A DNA stretch of 24,668 nt, taken from Deltaproteobacteria bacterium RIFOXYA12_FULL_61_11. Lineage in GTDB: Bacteria; Bdellovibrionota_F; JAHFAK01; YA12-FULL-61-11. A model generated the notes under the pieces. That model did not search any database, was not told the origin of the DNA, and saw nothing but the letters and a program-made list of their open reading frames with translations. Both the position numbers and the translations under genes were made by a program. Positions 16,840 to 24,449 of this stretch are shown one piece after another. Where the stretch lies: contig MGSU01000336.1 in the NCBI GenBank assembly GCA_001799195.1, forward strand, positions 1-24,668, written 5' to 3'. Position 1 is the stretch's first letter, and every line of letters starts with the position of its first letter.

Positions 16840-18266
16840 AGATCGTGCTGGTGAATCCCCCGCTCGGACCCGCGGTGCGGCGCGGCATCGGTCCCTTGGC
16901 CAGGGCGCTCTTCACCAACAGTCCGCCCTTGGGCTTGTGCTCCCTGGCCGCGGTCTTGCTCGAACAGGGTGAGGAGGTCGTCATCCTCGATGCTGCCTTG
17001 GAGGGCTGGTCGATAGCGAACACGGCCGAGGCGCTCCGCCGCACCCACCCCGACCTCGTCGGCCTCACCTCGCTCAGTGCCTCTGCCTCCTCCACCTGGG
17101 CCCTCGCCCGGAGGGTCAAAGAACTCCTGCCGGGTACCCCCCTGGTTTTGGGCGGCCCCCACCTCACCGCGAACGCGGAGGAATTCGAGTTCCACCCCGA
17201 GGCAGACTATGTCGTCCTCGGTGAAGGCGAAACCACCCTCGCCGAGCTCGTGGCCGCCCTGAGTACAGGCCTCGATCTCGAGCAGGTCGAGGGCCTTCTC
17301 TTCCGCCGTGGGGAGAGGGTGATCCGCACCTCCCCGCGCGCCTTGCTCGAAGATCTCGACGCATTGCCCCTGCCCGCACGGCACCTGTTGCTGATGGAGC
17401 GCTATCTCCCGCAACCCAACGACCAGTACCGGCTGCCCAAGCTGAGCCTGATCACCAGCCGGGGCTGCCCTTATGGTTGCATCTTCTGCGACAAAGCGGT
17501 CTTCGGAAGGCGTTACCGAGCGCAAAGTCCGGCCCGGGTGCTGCGCGAACTCGAACACCTGGTGACGCACTACGGCGCTCGGGACATCGCCTTCCTGGAT
17601 TCCACCTTCACCGTGGACAGAACCCGGGTACTCGCTCTCTGCGAAGCCCTGTCGGCCAGAGGTTGGGACCTCTCTTGGACATGCACTGCCCGGGCCAATG
17701 CGCTCGACGAAGAACTCCTGAGCCGGATGAAGGCGGCCGGATGCTGGCGGGTCCGCATCGGCATCGAATCCGGGGATGACCGGATCTTGCGACGCATCGA
17801 CAAGGGGACTACCACCGCCCAGGTGCGTCGGGCCGTGAACCTGGCTGACAAGATGGGCTTACGGCCCAAGGGCTTCTTCATGCTCGGCCATGTGGGGGAA
17901 ACCTATGCCTCCCTTGCAAAGAGCATTGCCTTTGCGCTCGAGTTACCTCTCAGCGACGTCACGGTGCAGCTCAATACCCCGCTCAAAGGGACGCCCCAGT
18001 ATCCCCTGGCCTTGCGTTCGGGTACCCTGGTGACGGACTCGGAGCGCCCTCCGACCTTCTTCAACGCGACCTATGCCCCCGAGGGCATGACTCTGCGGGA
18101 CCTCGACCTGGCCTTACGCTTGTTCTACGTGCTCTTTTATGCGCGACCCAAGGTCTGGCGCAGGCAATTCGCCACTCTGCGTTCTTGGATGGATCTCGTG
18201 AAGGCCGCGCGCGGCTTGTCGATCCTGCGCTTCTTCTCGACCTCATGGCTGCGTCCGAACTCCTGA
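16836..18266 (+). CDS. B12-binding-type radical SAM protein
   Basis: The product has 476 residues from the ATG at 16836, which overlaps the preceding stop as ATGA and begins MKIVLVNPPLGP, the normal start of this class; a longer upstream frame would run back through the previous gene. The B12-binding domain (1-140) shows PPLGLCSLAAVLLEQG, LVLGGPHLT and YVVLGEGE. The radical SAM domain carries C211, C215 and C218 (RGCPYGCIFC), a DIAFLDSTFTVD strand and WRVRIGIESGDDRILR. No DxHxxG motif is visible. The family covers P-methylases, hopanoid and bacteriochlorophyll methylases and ring-forming enzymes. The reaction cannot be assigned. The 3' end overlaps the acetyltransferase gene by 22 bases. Confidence 0.93.
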   Translation: MKIVLVNPPLGPAVRRGIGPLARALFTNSPPLGLCSLAAVLLEQGEEVVILDAALEGWSIANTAEALRRTHPDLVGLTSLSASASSTWALARRVKELLPGTPLVLGGPHLTANAEEFEFHPEADYVVLGEGETTLAELVAALSTGLDLEQVEGLLFRRGERVIRTSPRALLEDLDALPLPARHLLLMERYLPQPNDQYRLPKLSLITSRGCPYGCIFCDKAVFGRRYRAQSPARVLRELEHLVTHYGARDIAFLDSTFTVDRTRVLALCEALSARGWDLSWTCTARANALDEELLSRMKAAGCWRVRIGIESGDDRILRRIDKGTTTAQVRRAVNLADKMGLRPKGFFMLGHVGETYASLAKSIAFALELPLSDVTVQLNTPLKGTPQYPLALRSGTLVTDSERPPTFFNATYAPEGMTLRDLDLALRLFYVLFYARPKVWRRQFATLRSWMDLVKAARGLSILRFFSTSWLRPNS

Positions 18267-18841
18267 TCAGGCCGGCTCGCCCGGCCGACGCCCAGGTCCT
18301 CGGCGACCTTTACACGCAACACCTGTACGCTTCTCACTTGGCCAAGCTCGGACCGCGTTTCGTGCGAGCCCTGCTGACCCGCTTGCTGAACGTGCCTACG
18401 GTGTATGGGTTGGTTGCCGAGGACGAGCAGGTGCGGGGCTTCATCGTGGCTGCCGCGCTCGGAGCTTTCTCGCCGACAGGCCTTGCTCTCTCCACAACCG
18501 TGGGATCGGCTTGGTTCCGGGCTTTATGGCGCCGACCAGGACCTACCCTCCGCAGCCTCGAATTGCTGCTACCGCGCCGAGAAGCTCGGCCCCAGGGTGC
18601 GGGGGTGGAATTGCTGTTCATCGCCCTCGAGCCTCGCTATCGCGCCGCGGGCCTGGGCCAGCGGCTCACCGCCGAACTCCTCGGCCATTTCCAATCCGAG
18701 GGAACGAGGTGGTTCGAGGTTTCCACCCAGGCGGACAACCTCGCGGTCCATGCACTGCTGCAAGCCTTCGGCTTCAGGGTGGTTCGGGACTACCGACTCT
18801 TCGGTCGGACCATGTGGCGCTGGCGCAAGCTGGTCGGCTGA
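18245..18841 (+). CDS. GNAT-family N-acetyltransferase
   Basis: The 198-residue protein starts ELLIRPARPADAQVLGDLY and has the acetyl-CoA-binding motif A as FIALEPRYRAAGLGQRL (125-141), then VSTQADNLAVHALLQAFGFRVV, the usual end of a GNAT fold. It presumably transfers an acyl group from CoA to an amine or sugar amine; the acceptor is unknown. An inserted, basic segment (about 78-115) is longer than in minimal GNATs. The ATG at 18245 lies 22 bases inside the preceding gene and has no good ribosome-binding site, so translation is probably coupled. It ends two bases from the end of the convergent radical SAM gene. It is the last gene of the rightward arm and may decorate the product of the preceding enzymes. 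Confidence 0.85.
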   Translation: MAASELLIRPARPADAQVLGDLYTQHLYASHLAKLGPRFVRALLTRLLNVPTVYGLVAEDEQVRGFIVAAALGAFSPTGLALSTTVGSAWFRALWRRPGPTLRSLELLLPRREARPQGAGVELLFIALEPRYRAAGLGQRLTAELLGHFQSEGTRWFEVSTQADNLAVHALLQAFGFRVVRDYRLFGRTMWRWRKLVG

Positions 18842-18843
18842 GG

Positions 18844-20250
18844 TCACCCACGCACCACCAACTCTCGCAGGGCGAGTAGCCGTTGCGGCAAAGCCCGATA
18901 GTTCTCGGGACGCAGGAGCGCGGTCGCGAGGTACCCCGGGCGGAGATAGAAGCGGCGATTGGCCTGCCGGCGCATGGCCTCGAGTCGGGACCGGTCGAAC
19001 CATTCCGGCCAGTACGGAGGGAGGAAGTCCTGCCGCGGCGAGCGTGCGAAGCGCCTCCAGTGTTCGGGATCGAGCAGACCGCGTTCGACCGCCCGGTCGT
19101 GCAAGCGGGAGCCTGGGTAGAGCACGAGCACGTTGAAGAGAGCATAGTCGGGCCTGAGGGCAAGGGCAAACTTCACCGTGGCCGCGAGATCGGCTGGGGT
19201 GCGGTCCGTGGGACAGCCCAGGAGAAAATACCCGACCGTTCGCACGCGGTGCTGCCTGGCCAGGGCAAAGGTTCGGCGTATCGCGGCGAGTTCGATCCCC
19301 TTGCCGAGGCTGGCCAGCGCCTGTTTGCTCGAGGCCTCCACGCCGAAATGGATGCGAACGCAACCGGCCCTTCGCAGGAGTTCGAAGTGGCGATCCTCGA
19401 GTTGGCCCACCCGGCCCCGGAAGCTCCAGCGGAGGCGCAGGTGCTCGTCCAGCAGAGCCGTGCAGAAATCTGTTACGAAGCCGGGATCGGCATTGAAGGT
19501 GTCATCGAGGAAGTGAAACTCATCATAACCTGCATCGCGGCAGTGGCGGAGCTCGGCGAGCAGGGAGGCTATCGAGCGCCTGCGATAGGGGCCTCGCGGG
19601 GTGCTGCAGAACGTGCAGTGATAGGGACATCCCCGGCTGGCCAGGAGGGTCGTCGGTCGGCGGCCCCGAGCCAGCAGCATCGAATAGGACGCGGAGGGAA
19701 GCAGGTCACGGCTGGGGAAGGGCAGGTCATCGAGGTTCTCGACCGGCCGACCGACCAGTCTGCGCTCCCCCGGCGTACGCGGGCGCTGCCGGGGCTCATC
19801 GGCAAGGAGCATTCGTACCAAGTCGACGAGGACCTGTTCCCCCTCTCCCTCGACCACGTAGTCCACGCCGGGGAGTTGCAAGGTCTCTTCCGGGAAATGG
19901 GTGACATGGGGTCCCCCTAGACAACAAGGCAGTCTAGGGTGGAGAGTTCGTAAGGCCCGAGCAAGAGAGGCTGCGGCGACCAGGTTGGAGGTGAGCACGC
20001 TCAGCCCGACCAGATCGGCTCTCTCTCGGGTGATTGCCTCGAGAGTGCCCACTTCATCGAGTCCTTCCGCCGGCGCATCGAGCAGCCGGAGCCGGCAACC
20101 GACCTCGCGGCGGAGGGCGGCCGCCAGGTAGAGCAACCCCAGGGGGGGCATCAGGCCCTCGTGGCGGGGTACGGCAGTGGAAAGTTCGCTTTGTACCAGG
20201 CCGGTGGCCGGGGGATTGACCAGGACCACGGTGAAGTCTTCGTTCCTCAC
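18844..20250 (-). CDS. B12-binding-type radical SAM protein
   Basis: From the GTG at 20250, which overlaps the preceding stop as GTGA, the product has 468 residues and begins VRNEDFTVVLVNPPATG. The longer in-frame extension upstream reads through the previous gene and is rejected. The B12-binding domain has PPLGLLYLAAALRREVG, LGGPHVTHFP and YVVEGEGE. Cluster cysteines are C208, C212 and C215 (RGCPYHCTFC), followed by EFHFLDDTFNADP and CVRIHFGVEASSKQAL. It lacks an obvious DxHxxG. It is the last gene of the leftward arm and is convergent with the acetyltransferase. It is the third B12-type enzyme in five kilobases and resembles the two on the opposite arm in overall architecture, so all three may act on related intermediates. 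Confidence 0.93.
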   Translation of the reverse strand: MRNEDFTVVLVNPPATGLVQSELSTAVPRHEGLMPPLGLLYLAAALRREVGCRLRLLDAPAEGLDEVGTLEAITRERADLVGLSVLTSNLVAAASLARALRTLHPRLPCCLGGPHVTHFPEETLQLPGVDYVVEGEGEQVLVDLVRMLLADEPRQRPRTPGERRLVGRPVENLDDLPFPSRDLLPSASYSMLLARGRRPTTLLASRGCPYHCTFCSTPRGPYRRRSIASLLAELRHCRDAGYDEFHFLDDTFNADPGFVTDFCTALLDEHLRLRWSFRGRVGQLEDRHFELLRRAGCVRIHFGVEASSKQALASLGKGIELAAIRRTFALARQHRVRTVGYFLLGCPTDRTPADLAATVKFALALRPDYALFNVLVLYPGSRLHDRAVERGLLDPEHWRRFARSPRQDFLPPYWPEWFDRSRLEAMRRQANRRFYLRPGYLATALLRPENYRALPQRLLALRELVVRG

Positions 20251-21266
20251 GCCCGTCCCCTTGCCGTGCGGTGCTGCCGCCAGAGCAGCGCGGCTTCGAG
20301 CAGACTCCGGGGATCGCTGAAGGCCAAGGACACTTCGGTCCAACAGGGCCGGAGACAACCCGGACAGAGAGGCCGAGACGTCACGGGACGCCAGGGGGTG
20401 AACTCGTGCGTACCGGAGGAGAGCCAGCCTGCGCTGAGGGGCAAACCATGGCAGGGGGCTATTCCCCCCGAAGGATCTACCGAGACGTAGAACCTGCCAG
20501 CATGACAGGGCCAGGGGGCGTGCAGGCCGAGCAGGCGCAAACGCAGCAACCGGAGATAGGCCGAGCTGTTGAAGAGAGCGTTGCCGCGCCGGCGTTTCAG
20601 GGAAAGGAGACGGTGGAAGGTCGACTCGAGTTCTGAGCGGTTCTCGGGCCCGAAGTGCCAAGCATCCGCAAGCCTACCCTCGAGAGCAAGGAAGGAGATC
20701 CTCGCTCCGAGCGAGTGGGCATAGTCGTGCAAGGTACCGACCTCGCGCAGGTTGAGCCTGGACAGGACACAGTTGAGCACGACCAGACCACCCTCGAATC
20801 GAACGGCTCGGGCCAACCTGCTCACATTGGCGAGCACCGTGGGCAACATTCCTCGAGTACCGCAGATGCGATCGTAGAGCTCGGGCTCGAGGGTGTCGAG
20901 GGAGATGGAGAAATCGCGCACCCCGGTTCGCAACAATCCCGCGAGCCGGGCTTCGTCGAGCAGGCTACCATTGCTGAGCAGTCGGACCCGGTACCCGAGA
21001 CCGGCAAGGCCTTCCAGCACCTCGGGCAGGTCCTCTCGCACCAGGGGCTCTCCCCCTCCGACGCTGAGGAAGCGGCCCCCCAGGTCACGCAGGTGTTTGA
21101 AAAGGATGAGTATCCTGTCGAGACCGAGTTCCTCCCCAGGTGTTTGCTCGCGGATCGTGCACATGGCGCAGCGCAGGTTGCAGCGATGGGTGAGGCCATA
21201 GTGCGCGTAGATCGGACGGTCCTTCCACAGTACTTGCCGCAGCAAGGTCAGCAGCGCTCTCGGCAC
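20247..21266 (-). CDS. Radical SAM protein with SPASM-like domain
   Basis: The 339-residue product has cluster cysteines C29, C33 and C36 (HRCNLRCAMC), SVGGGEPLVREDL and LLSNGSLLD and SISLDTLEPELYD, the standard core of PqqE/MoaA-like enzymes. The C-terminus has CHAGRFYVSVDPSGGIAPC and CPGCLRPC, the pattern of a SPASM domain holding auxiliary [4Fe-4S] clusters. The GTG at 21266 is chosen because AGGAGG (21272-21277) lies five bases upstream; a GTG three bases earlier is too close. It follows the U32 pair by 11 bases and overlaps the B12-type gene by GTGA. SPASM enzymes usually modify peptides or alcohol groups; no precursor peptide gene is present in the window, so the substrate is open. Confidence 0.92.
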   Translation of the reverse strand: MPRALLTLLRQVLWKDRPIYAHYGLTHRCNLRCAMCTIREQTPGEELGLDRILILFKHLRDLGGRFLSVGGGEPLVREDLPEVLEGLAGLGYRVRLLSNGSLLDEARLAGLLRTGVRDFSISLDTLEPELYDRICGTRGMLPTVLANVSRLARAVRFEGGLVVLNCVLSRLNLREVGTLHDYAHSLGARISFLALEGRLADAWHFGPENRSELESTFHRLLSLKRRRGNALFNSSAYLRLLRLRLLGLHAPWPCHAGRFYVSVDPSGGIAPCHGLPLSAGWLSSGTHEFTPWRPVTSRPLCPGCLRPCWTEVSLAFSDPRSLLEAALLWRQHRTARGRA

Positions 21267-21271
21267 CACGT

Positions 21272-21277
21272 CCTCCT
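21272..21277 (-). promoter_or_regulatory. Strong ribosome-binding site of the SPASM radical SAM gene
   Basis: AGGAGG read leftward directly follows the stop of the second U32 gene. It decides the GTG start at 21266 and marks the only junction of the leftward arm that is not a stop/start overlap. Confidence 0.7.
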
Positions 21278-22057
21278 TCAGATCGGCGGTTCGGGTTGAT
21301 GAACCAGCCGGTCGATCCCGAGCGCCTCGAGTTCTTCCGGCAGTTCGCGATGCTCGACGAACTGGGTATTGCCCCGGAGCAGGAGTGGGCGGGGCATGGT
21401 CCTGTGGCGCAATGCGAAGAGGTGGTTCCGACAGACCTCGCCGCAGGGGCCGATGGAGCGGTAGCCTGTCGAGCGTTTCTCGCCATACAGGCTCCTGCAC
21501 AGCCGCGTGGTCGTGACATAGCAGTACGGATAGTAGAGCGAAGCGGGCAGGGCTCCGGGAGGCCGGGCAATACCCTGGAGGAGGTTATCGAGTTCGATCC
21601 TGCCCACGCCGAGCGCGTCGAGGAGGGCGCGTTGGTGAGGAGCATCGGCACCGGCCATGCGGAAGTGCCGGAACGCGGTGGGAGGAAGCACGAGGTCGAG
21701 AATGCGGGGTCCGCGCTTCTGCCGACACAACAAGCGCCCGAGCGCGAGGTGGAGGGAGCGACCGCTCAACCGATGGAGCAGTCCCCAGTCGTTGATCACG
21801 ACCTCGAAGGCTAAGCCCCGCAAAGCGAGAGCGTCGACGAGGGCTTCGGCCGCGGGCAAACCGGCATCGGTGAGGAAGGGCGTGACGAGGGTGAAGGCTA
21901 GGCCCGAGGCCTGGGCGGCGGCCGCGAGTTCCAAGACTCTGGCCGGTCTCGGCAAGAGCCGTTCGCAGAATTCGATGCCGCAATAGAGGCGATCATAACC
22001 GTCCGGAAGGGGGTCGGGAATGGCCCGGGTCGGCAGGAACAGGGCGTGTTCCATCAT
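21278..22057 (-). CDS. U32-family protein, UbiV-like
   Basis: The 259-residue product has the short U32 form: YDRLYCG near the N-terminus, a FEVVINDWGLLHRL strand-loop, then LALGRLLCRQKRGPRI. Cysteines C26 or C31, C179 or C187, C205 and C209 fall where UbiV of E. coli, as I recall it (C39, C180, C193, C197), binds its [4Fe-4S] cluster; the CxxxC pair C205/C209 matches exactly in spacing. UbiV works only with a U32 partner, UbiU, to hydroxylate ubiquinone precursors without oxygen. The partner-like gene is immediately upstream and overlaps it by four bases (ATGATG with the stop TGA), which supports a heterodimer. The ATG at 22057 or the next codon is the start. The role as oxygen-independent hydroxylase subunit is an inference; the U32 assignment is moderate because sequence similarity is remote. 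Confidence 0.7.
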   Translation of the reverse strand: MMEHALFLPTRAIPDPLPDGYDRLYCGIEFCERLLPRPARVLELAAAAQASGLAFTLVTPFLTDAGLPAAEALVDALALRGLAFEVVINDWGLLHRLSGRSLHLALGRLLCRQKRGPRILDLVLPPTAFRHFRMAGADAPHQRALLDALGVGRIELDNLLQGIARPPGALPASLYYPYCYVTTTRLCRSLYGEKRSTGYRSIGPCGEVCRNHLFALRHRTMPRPLLLRGNTQFVEHRELPEELEALGIDRLVHQPEPPI

Positions 22058-23121
22058 TTGGCCTCGTCCGAGTAGTAGCAGAGTTCGGCACAAGCGTAGC
22101 CGTAGAGGCGCCTGAATTCTTGCCGGGCCATGGCGCGAAAATCAGTGACCATGTCCGTGGAAAGCGCGTCCAGCAATCCCCGCAGGAACACGACATCCCG
22201 ATGTTTTTTTGCCGTGGGGTGGTTCCGACCCACGATCTTCACTCCGTGCAACCCACCGGCGAGGAGTTCGGGGAGTCGGCAGGCGGCGCAGGGATCCACG
22301 GCCGCGAGCAAGGAAAAGGAGTCCTTCACGTTCTTGGCAAGGCACCGCGATTGTTTGGTAGACGGCTGGGTCAGGTCGGTCACCTGGTACGAGAGATGAC
22401 AGGCGCTGTCCATCGGCAGTCGGCCGGCTCTGACCTTCCGGGCCAGGGATTTTGGCACGTACCGCAACCCATCGAGCAAGAGCCCGTCCAGGCCCAGGCG
22501 TTTGGGCACCTTCCACAGTGGACCGTGGCGCAGTTCGCTCACGCCGTGCTGGAAGGTACAAAACCCGTCGATGTTCTTGCAACCGCTGTTGAGGACAAAG
22601 GCCTCGAATTCGAGGTCGGGGTGTGCCGCGATGATCGCGGTCATCTCTTCGATGCGCAATTGCCGGGGTAACACGATGCGGGCTGCTCCGAAACTGCGGT
22701 AGAAAGCCACGGTCGCACGGTTGAAGGTGGTGCCGCCGGTGCTGATGTGCAGGCGAACAGCAGGGTAACGTTCGTGGAGGGTACGGATGAGCCCGGGGTC
22801 CGCGACGATCAAGGCGTCGACCTCGAGGGCGAGTGCTTGTTCGACTTGTTCCAGCACCAGGGGATACTGTTCCTCGGTGTAAAAGGCGTTGAGCGCGAGG
22901 TGTATCACCGCACCGTGCGCATGGGTCCGTGCGACGACCCGGCCGAGTTGTTCGACGTCGTCCAGGTTGGCTGCGCGCCATTCGCGGCGGTTGCAGGAGG
23001 CAAGGTTGGTGAAGCGGGAACGCCACGCCTGCGATAATACCCCGCAGTACAGTTCGTCGGCACCGGCCTCGAGCAGGAGGTCGACCTCGTTCGGATGATT
23101 GCATGGGGCCAGGATCTTCAT
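22054..23121 (-). CDS. U32-family protein, UbiU-like
   Basis: The 355-residue protein begins MKILAPCNHPNEVDLLLEAG and ADELYCGV, the classical N-terminus of U32 proteins, followed by LHISTGGTTFN and GAARIVLPRQLRIEE. Candidate cluster ligands are C181 and C188 in NSGCKNIDGFC, C241 in SACHLS and C278 or C281 in DPCAAC; spacing is close to UbiU (C169, C176, C193, C232, from memory), with identical spacing of the first pair. U32 proteins include tRNA and rRNA hydroxylases (TrhP, RlhA) and the UbiU/UbiV pair; the old name peptidase is probably misleading. It starts by ATGA overlap with the upstream tetraether-synthase-like gene and ends by overlap with the second U32 gene. A subunit of an oxygen-independent hydroxylase is the best guess; the substrate is unknown. 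Upstream in-frame extension is spurious. Confidence 0.88.
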   Translation of the reverse strand: MKILAPCNHPNEVDLLLEAGADELYCGVLSQAWRSRFTNLASCNRREWRAANLDDVEQLGRVVARTHAHGAVIHLALNAFYTEEQYPLVLEQVEQALALEVDALIVADPGLIRTLHERYPAVRLHISTGGTTFNRATVAFYRSFGAARIVLPRQLRIEEMTAIIAAHPDLEFEAFVLNSGCKNIDGFCTFQHGVSELRHGPLWKVPKRLGLDGLLLDGLRYVPKSLARKVRAGRLPMDSACHLSYQVTDLTQPSTKQSRCLAKNVKDSFSLLAAVDPCAACRLPELLAGGLHGVKIVGRNHPTAKKHRDVVFLRGLLDALSTDMVTDFRAMARQEFRRLYGYACAELCYYSDEAK

Positions 23122-24449
23122 CGAGGCCCCCCGCTGAGCACGACGTCGCGCACCACGTTGTCGAGGGCACCACAGCTCTGCACCCCCAGTTCCTTGGAAA
23201 TGGCCCCCTTGCCGCAGTTCTGGGCCACGGCCTCGTCGTAGATTAGACCATCGCATGCGGAGATGAAGCCGATCAGCAGTGGCCGGGCGGGTAAGCGCGC
23301 CAGATCGAACCCCCGGGCGAAGGGGAGCACGAAGGATCCCAATTCCCAGGCCAGCGAGGGGGTCACGGTCTTCCCCAGGATGCGGGCGGCCGCAAGGAGG
23401 AGGGTGGCCCGGGCTTGGGGTTTCCCGGCTTCGACGTGCGACCGGTAGCGATCCAACACCGGCTCCAGGGCTGCCAGCGGAAAAGCTTTGGCCAGGGGTA
23501 CCAGAGTCCCGCGGTCCCTCAGGAACAAGTAATGCTGTATATAGAAGCACTTGCGAATCTTGAACAAGGACAACAGGGTGAAATAGAGTTTTTGGAAGCG
23601 CCGCAGATCCGCACGCTCGAGCAGCCCGAGGGTGTGTTCCTCCACCAGGTCGATGACCTCGTCCGGAGTGAGGCAACGTTCGAGCGCTTGGGCTTTGGCG
23701 CGACCGAGGAAACGGCACCCCAGGAAAAAGACCTCTTTGACGAAGGGGTGGGTGGCGGCGAAATCCAGGATCGGAGCTATCTGGTCTTCGTTGACCCCGC
23801 GAGCCAGGGTGACGACAAGGTCGACGGAGAAACCCAAGCGCTCGAGGTTGGCCAGGGTCCGCACTTTCTCCGCCGCATAATCCCCGCCGCGCAGGCATCG
23901 GTTGACGCGGTCGTCGAAACCATCGAACTGGAGATGAACCTCGCGCAGACCTGCTCGCCGCAAGGTGCGGCAGTAAGCGGGATCGGCGAGCCGTATGCCG
24001 TTGGTATGAAGAGCTGCAAGGTTCCCGGAGCGGAGGATCCGCCGGATGAGCTCCGGGAGATCCGCTCGGGTCGTGGGTTCGGCGCCCATGAGATCGATTT
24101 TGCAACCGCGTTTCCCACGCAGGAAACCCAGCAGGTCCTCAGTCGGATAGTCCTCGGTGTGGCGCTGCCCGGCCTCGGCCAGGCAGATCGGACAAGCCAT
24201 GTTGCAGCGATCGGTCAGGTGGACGATGAAGTCTTTCTGGGGATAGGAACCCCTATTGAGGGCGAAGTAGAACCTGCGCAGCGGGAGGAAGTAGTCGGGG
24301 TGGCGGGACAGGAGGGCTGTGGTGGTCCCGTGCTCGGCGCAGTGCTTTTCCAGCAGCACGTTTCCCTCGCGTACCAGCAGGTGGGCCTCGATGCGGCGGA
24401 GGCATCGAGGGCAGAGACTGGCCGTGGAGAGATCCTTGGGGGAGTTCAT
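23118..24449 (-). CDS. COG1964-type radical SAM protein, tetraether-synthase (Tes)-like
   Basis: The 443-residue protein has an N-terminal metal-binding knuckle (C13, C16, C37 and H40 in a CPRC...KHCAEHG pattern) followed by the radical SAM cluster C82, C86 and C89 (DRCNMACPIC), a LMGAEPTTRADLPE glycine-rich motif, HTNGIRLAD and LQFDGFDD. This arrangement and these motifs are those of COG1964, the family of archaeal tetraether lipid synthase, which joins lipid tails by carbon-carbon bond formation, and its bacterial relatives. The C-terminus has cysteines in SACDG, AQNCG and QSCG contexts and differs from archaeal Tes as I know it, so the substrate may differ too. The ATG at 24449 overlaps the upstream stop as ATGA. 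It precedes the U32 pair in the operon. The family call is solid; a lipid substrate is an inference. Confidence 0.87.
   Translation of the reverse strand: MNSPKDLSTASLCPRCLRRIEAHLLVREGNVLLEKHCAEHGTTTALLSRHPDYFLPLRRFYFALNRGSYPQKDFIVHLTDRCNMACPICLAEAGQRHTEDYPTEDLLGFLRGKRGCKIDLMGAEPTTRADLPELIRRILRSGNLAALHTNGIRLADPAYCRTLRRAGLREVHLQFDGFDDRVNRCLRGGDYAAEKVRTLANLERLGFSVDLVVTLARGVNEDQIAPILDFAATHPFVKEVFFLGCRFLGRAKAQALERCLTPDEVIDLVEEHTLGLLERADLRRFQKLYFTLLSLFKIRKCFYIQHYLFLRDRGTLVPLAKAFPLAALEPVLDRYRSHVEAGKPQARATLLLAAARILGKTVTPSLAWELGSFVLPFARGFDLARLPARPLLIGFISACDGLIYDEAVAQNCGKGAISKELGVQSCGALDNVVRDVVLSGGPR

Noticed and set aside
18842-18843. A terminator between the two convergent arms
   Set aside because: The gap is two bases and no GC hairpin with a T-run is visible on either side.
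22142-23173. A 343-codon minus-strand frame overlapping the U32 gene in another phase
   Set aside because: Arg/Pro/Gly-rich translation without motifs; the U32 frame is unambiguous.
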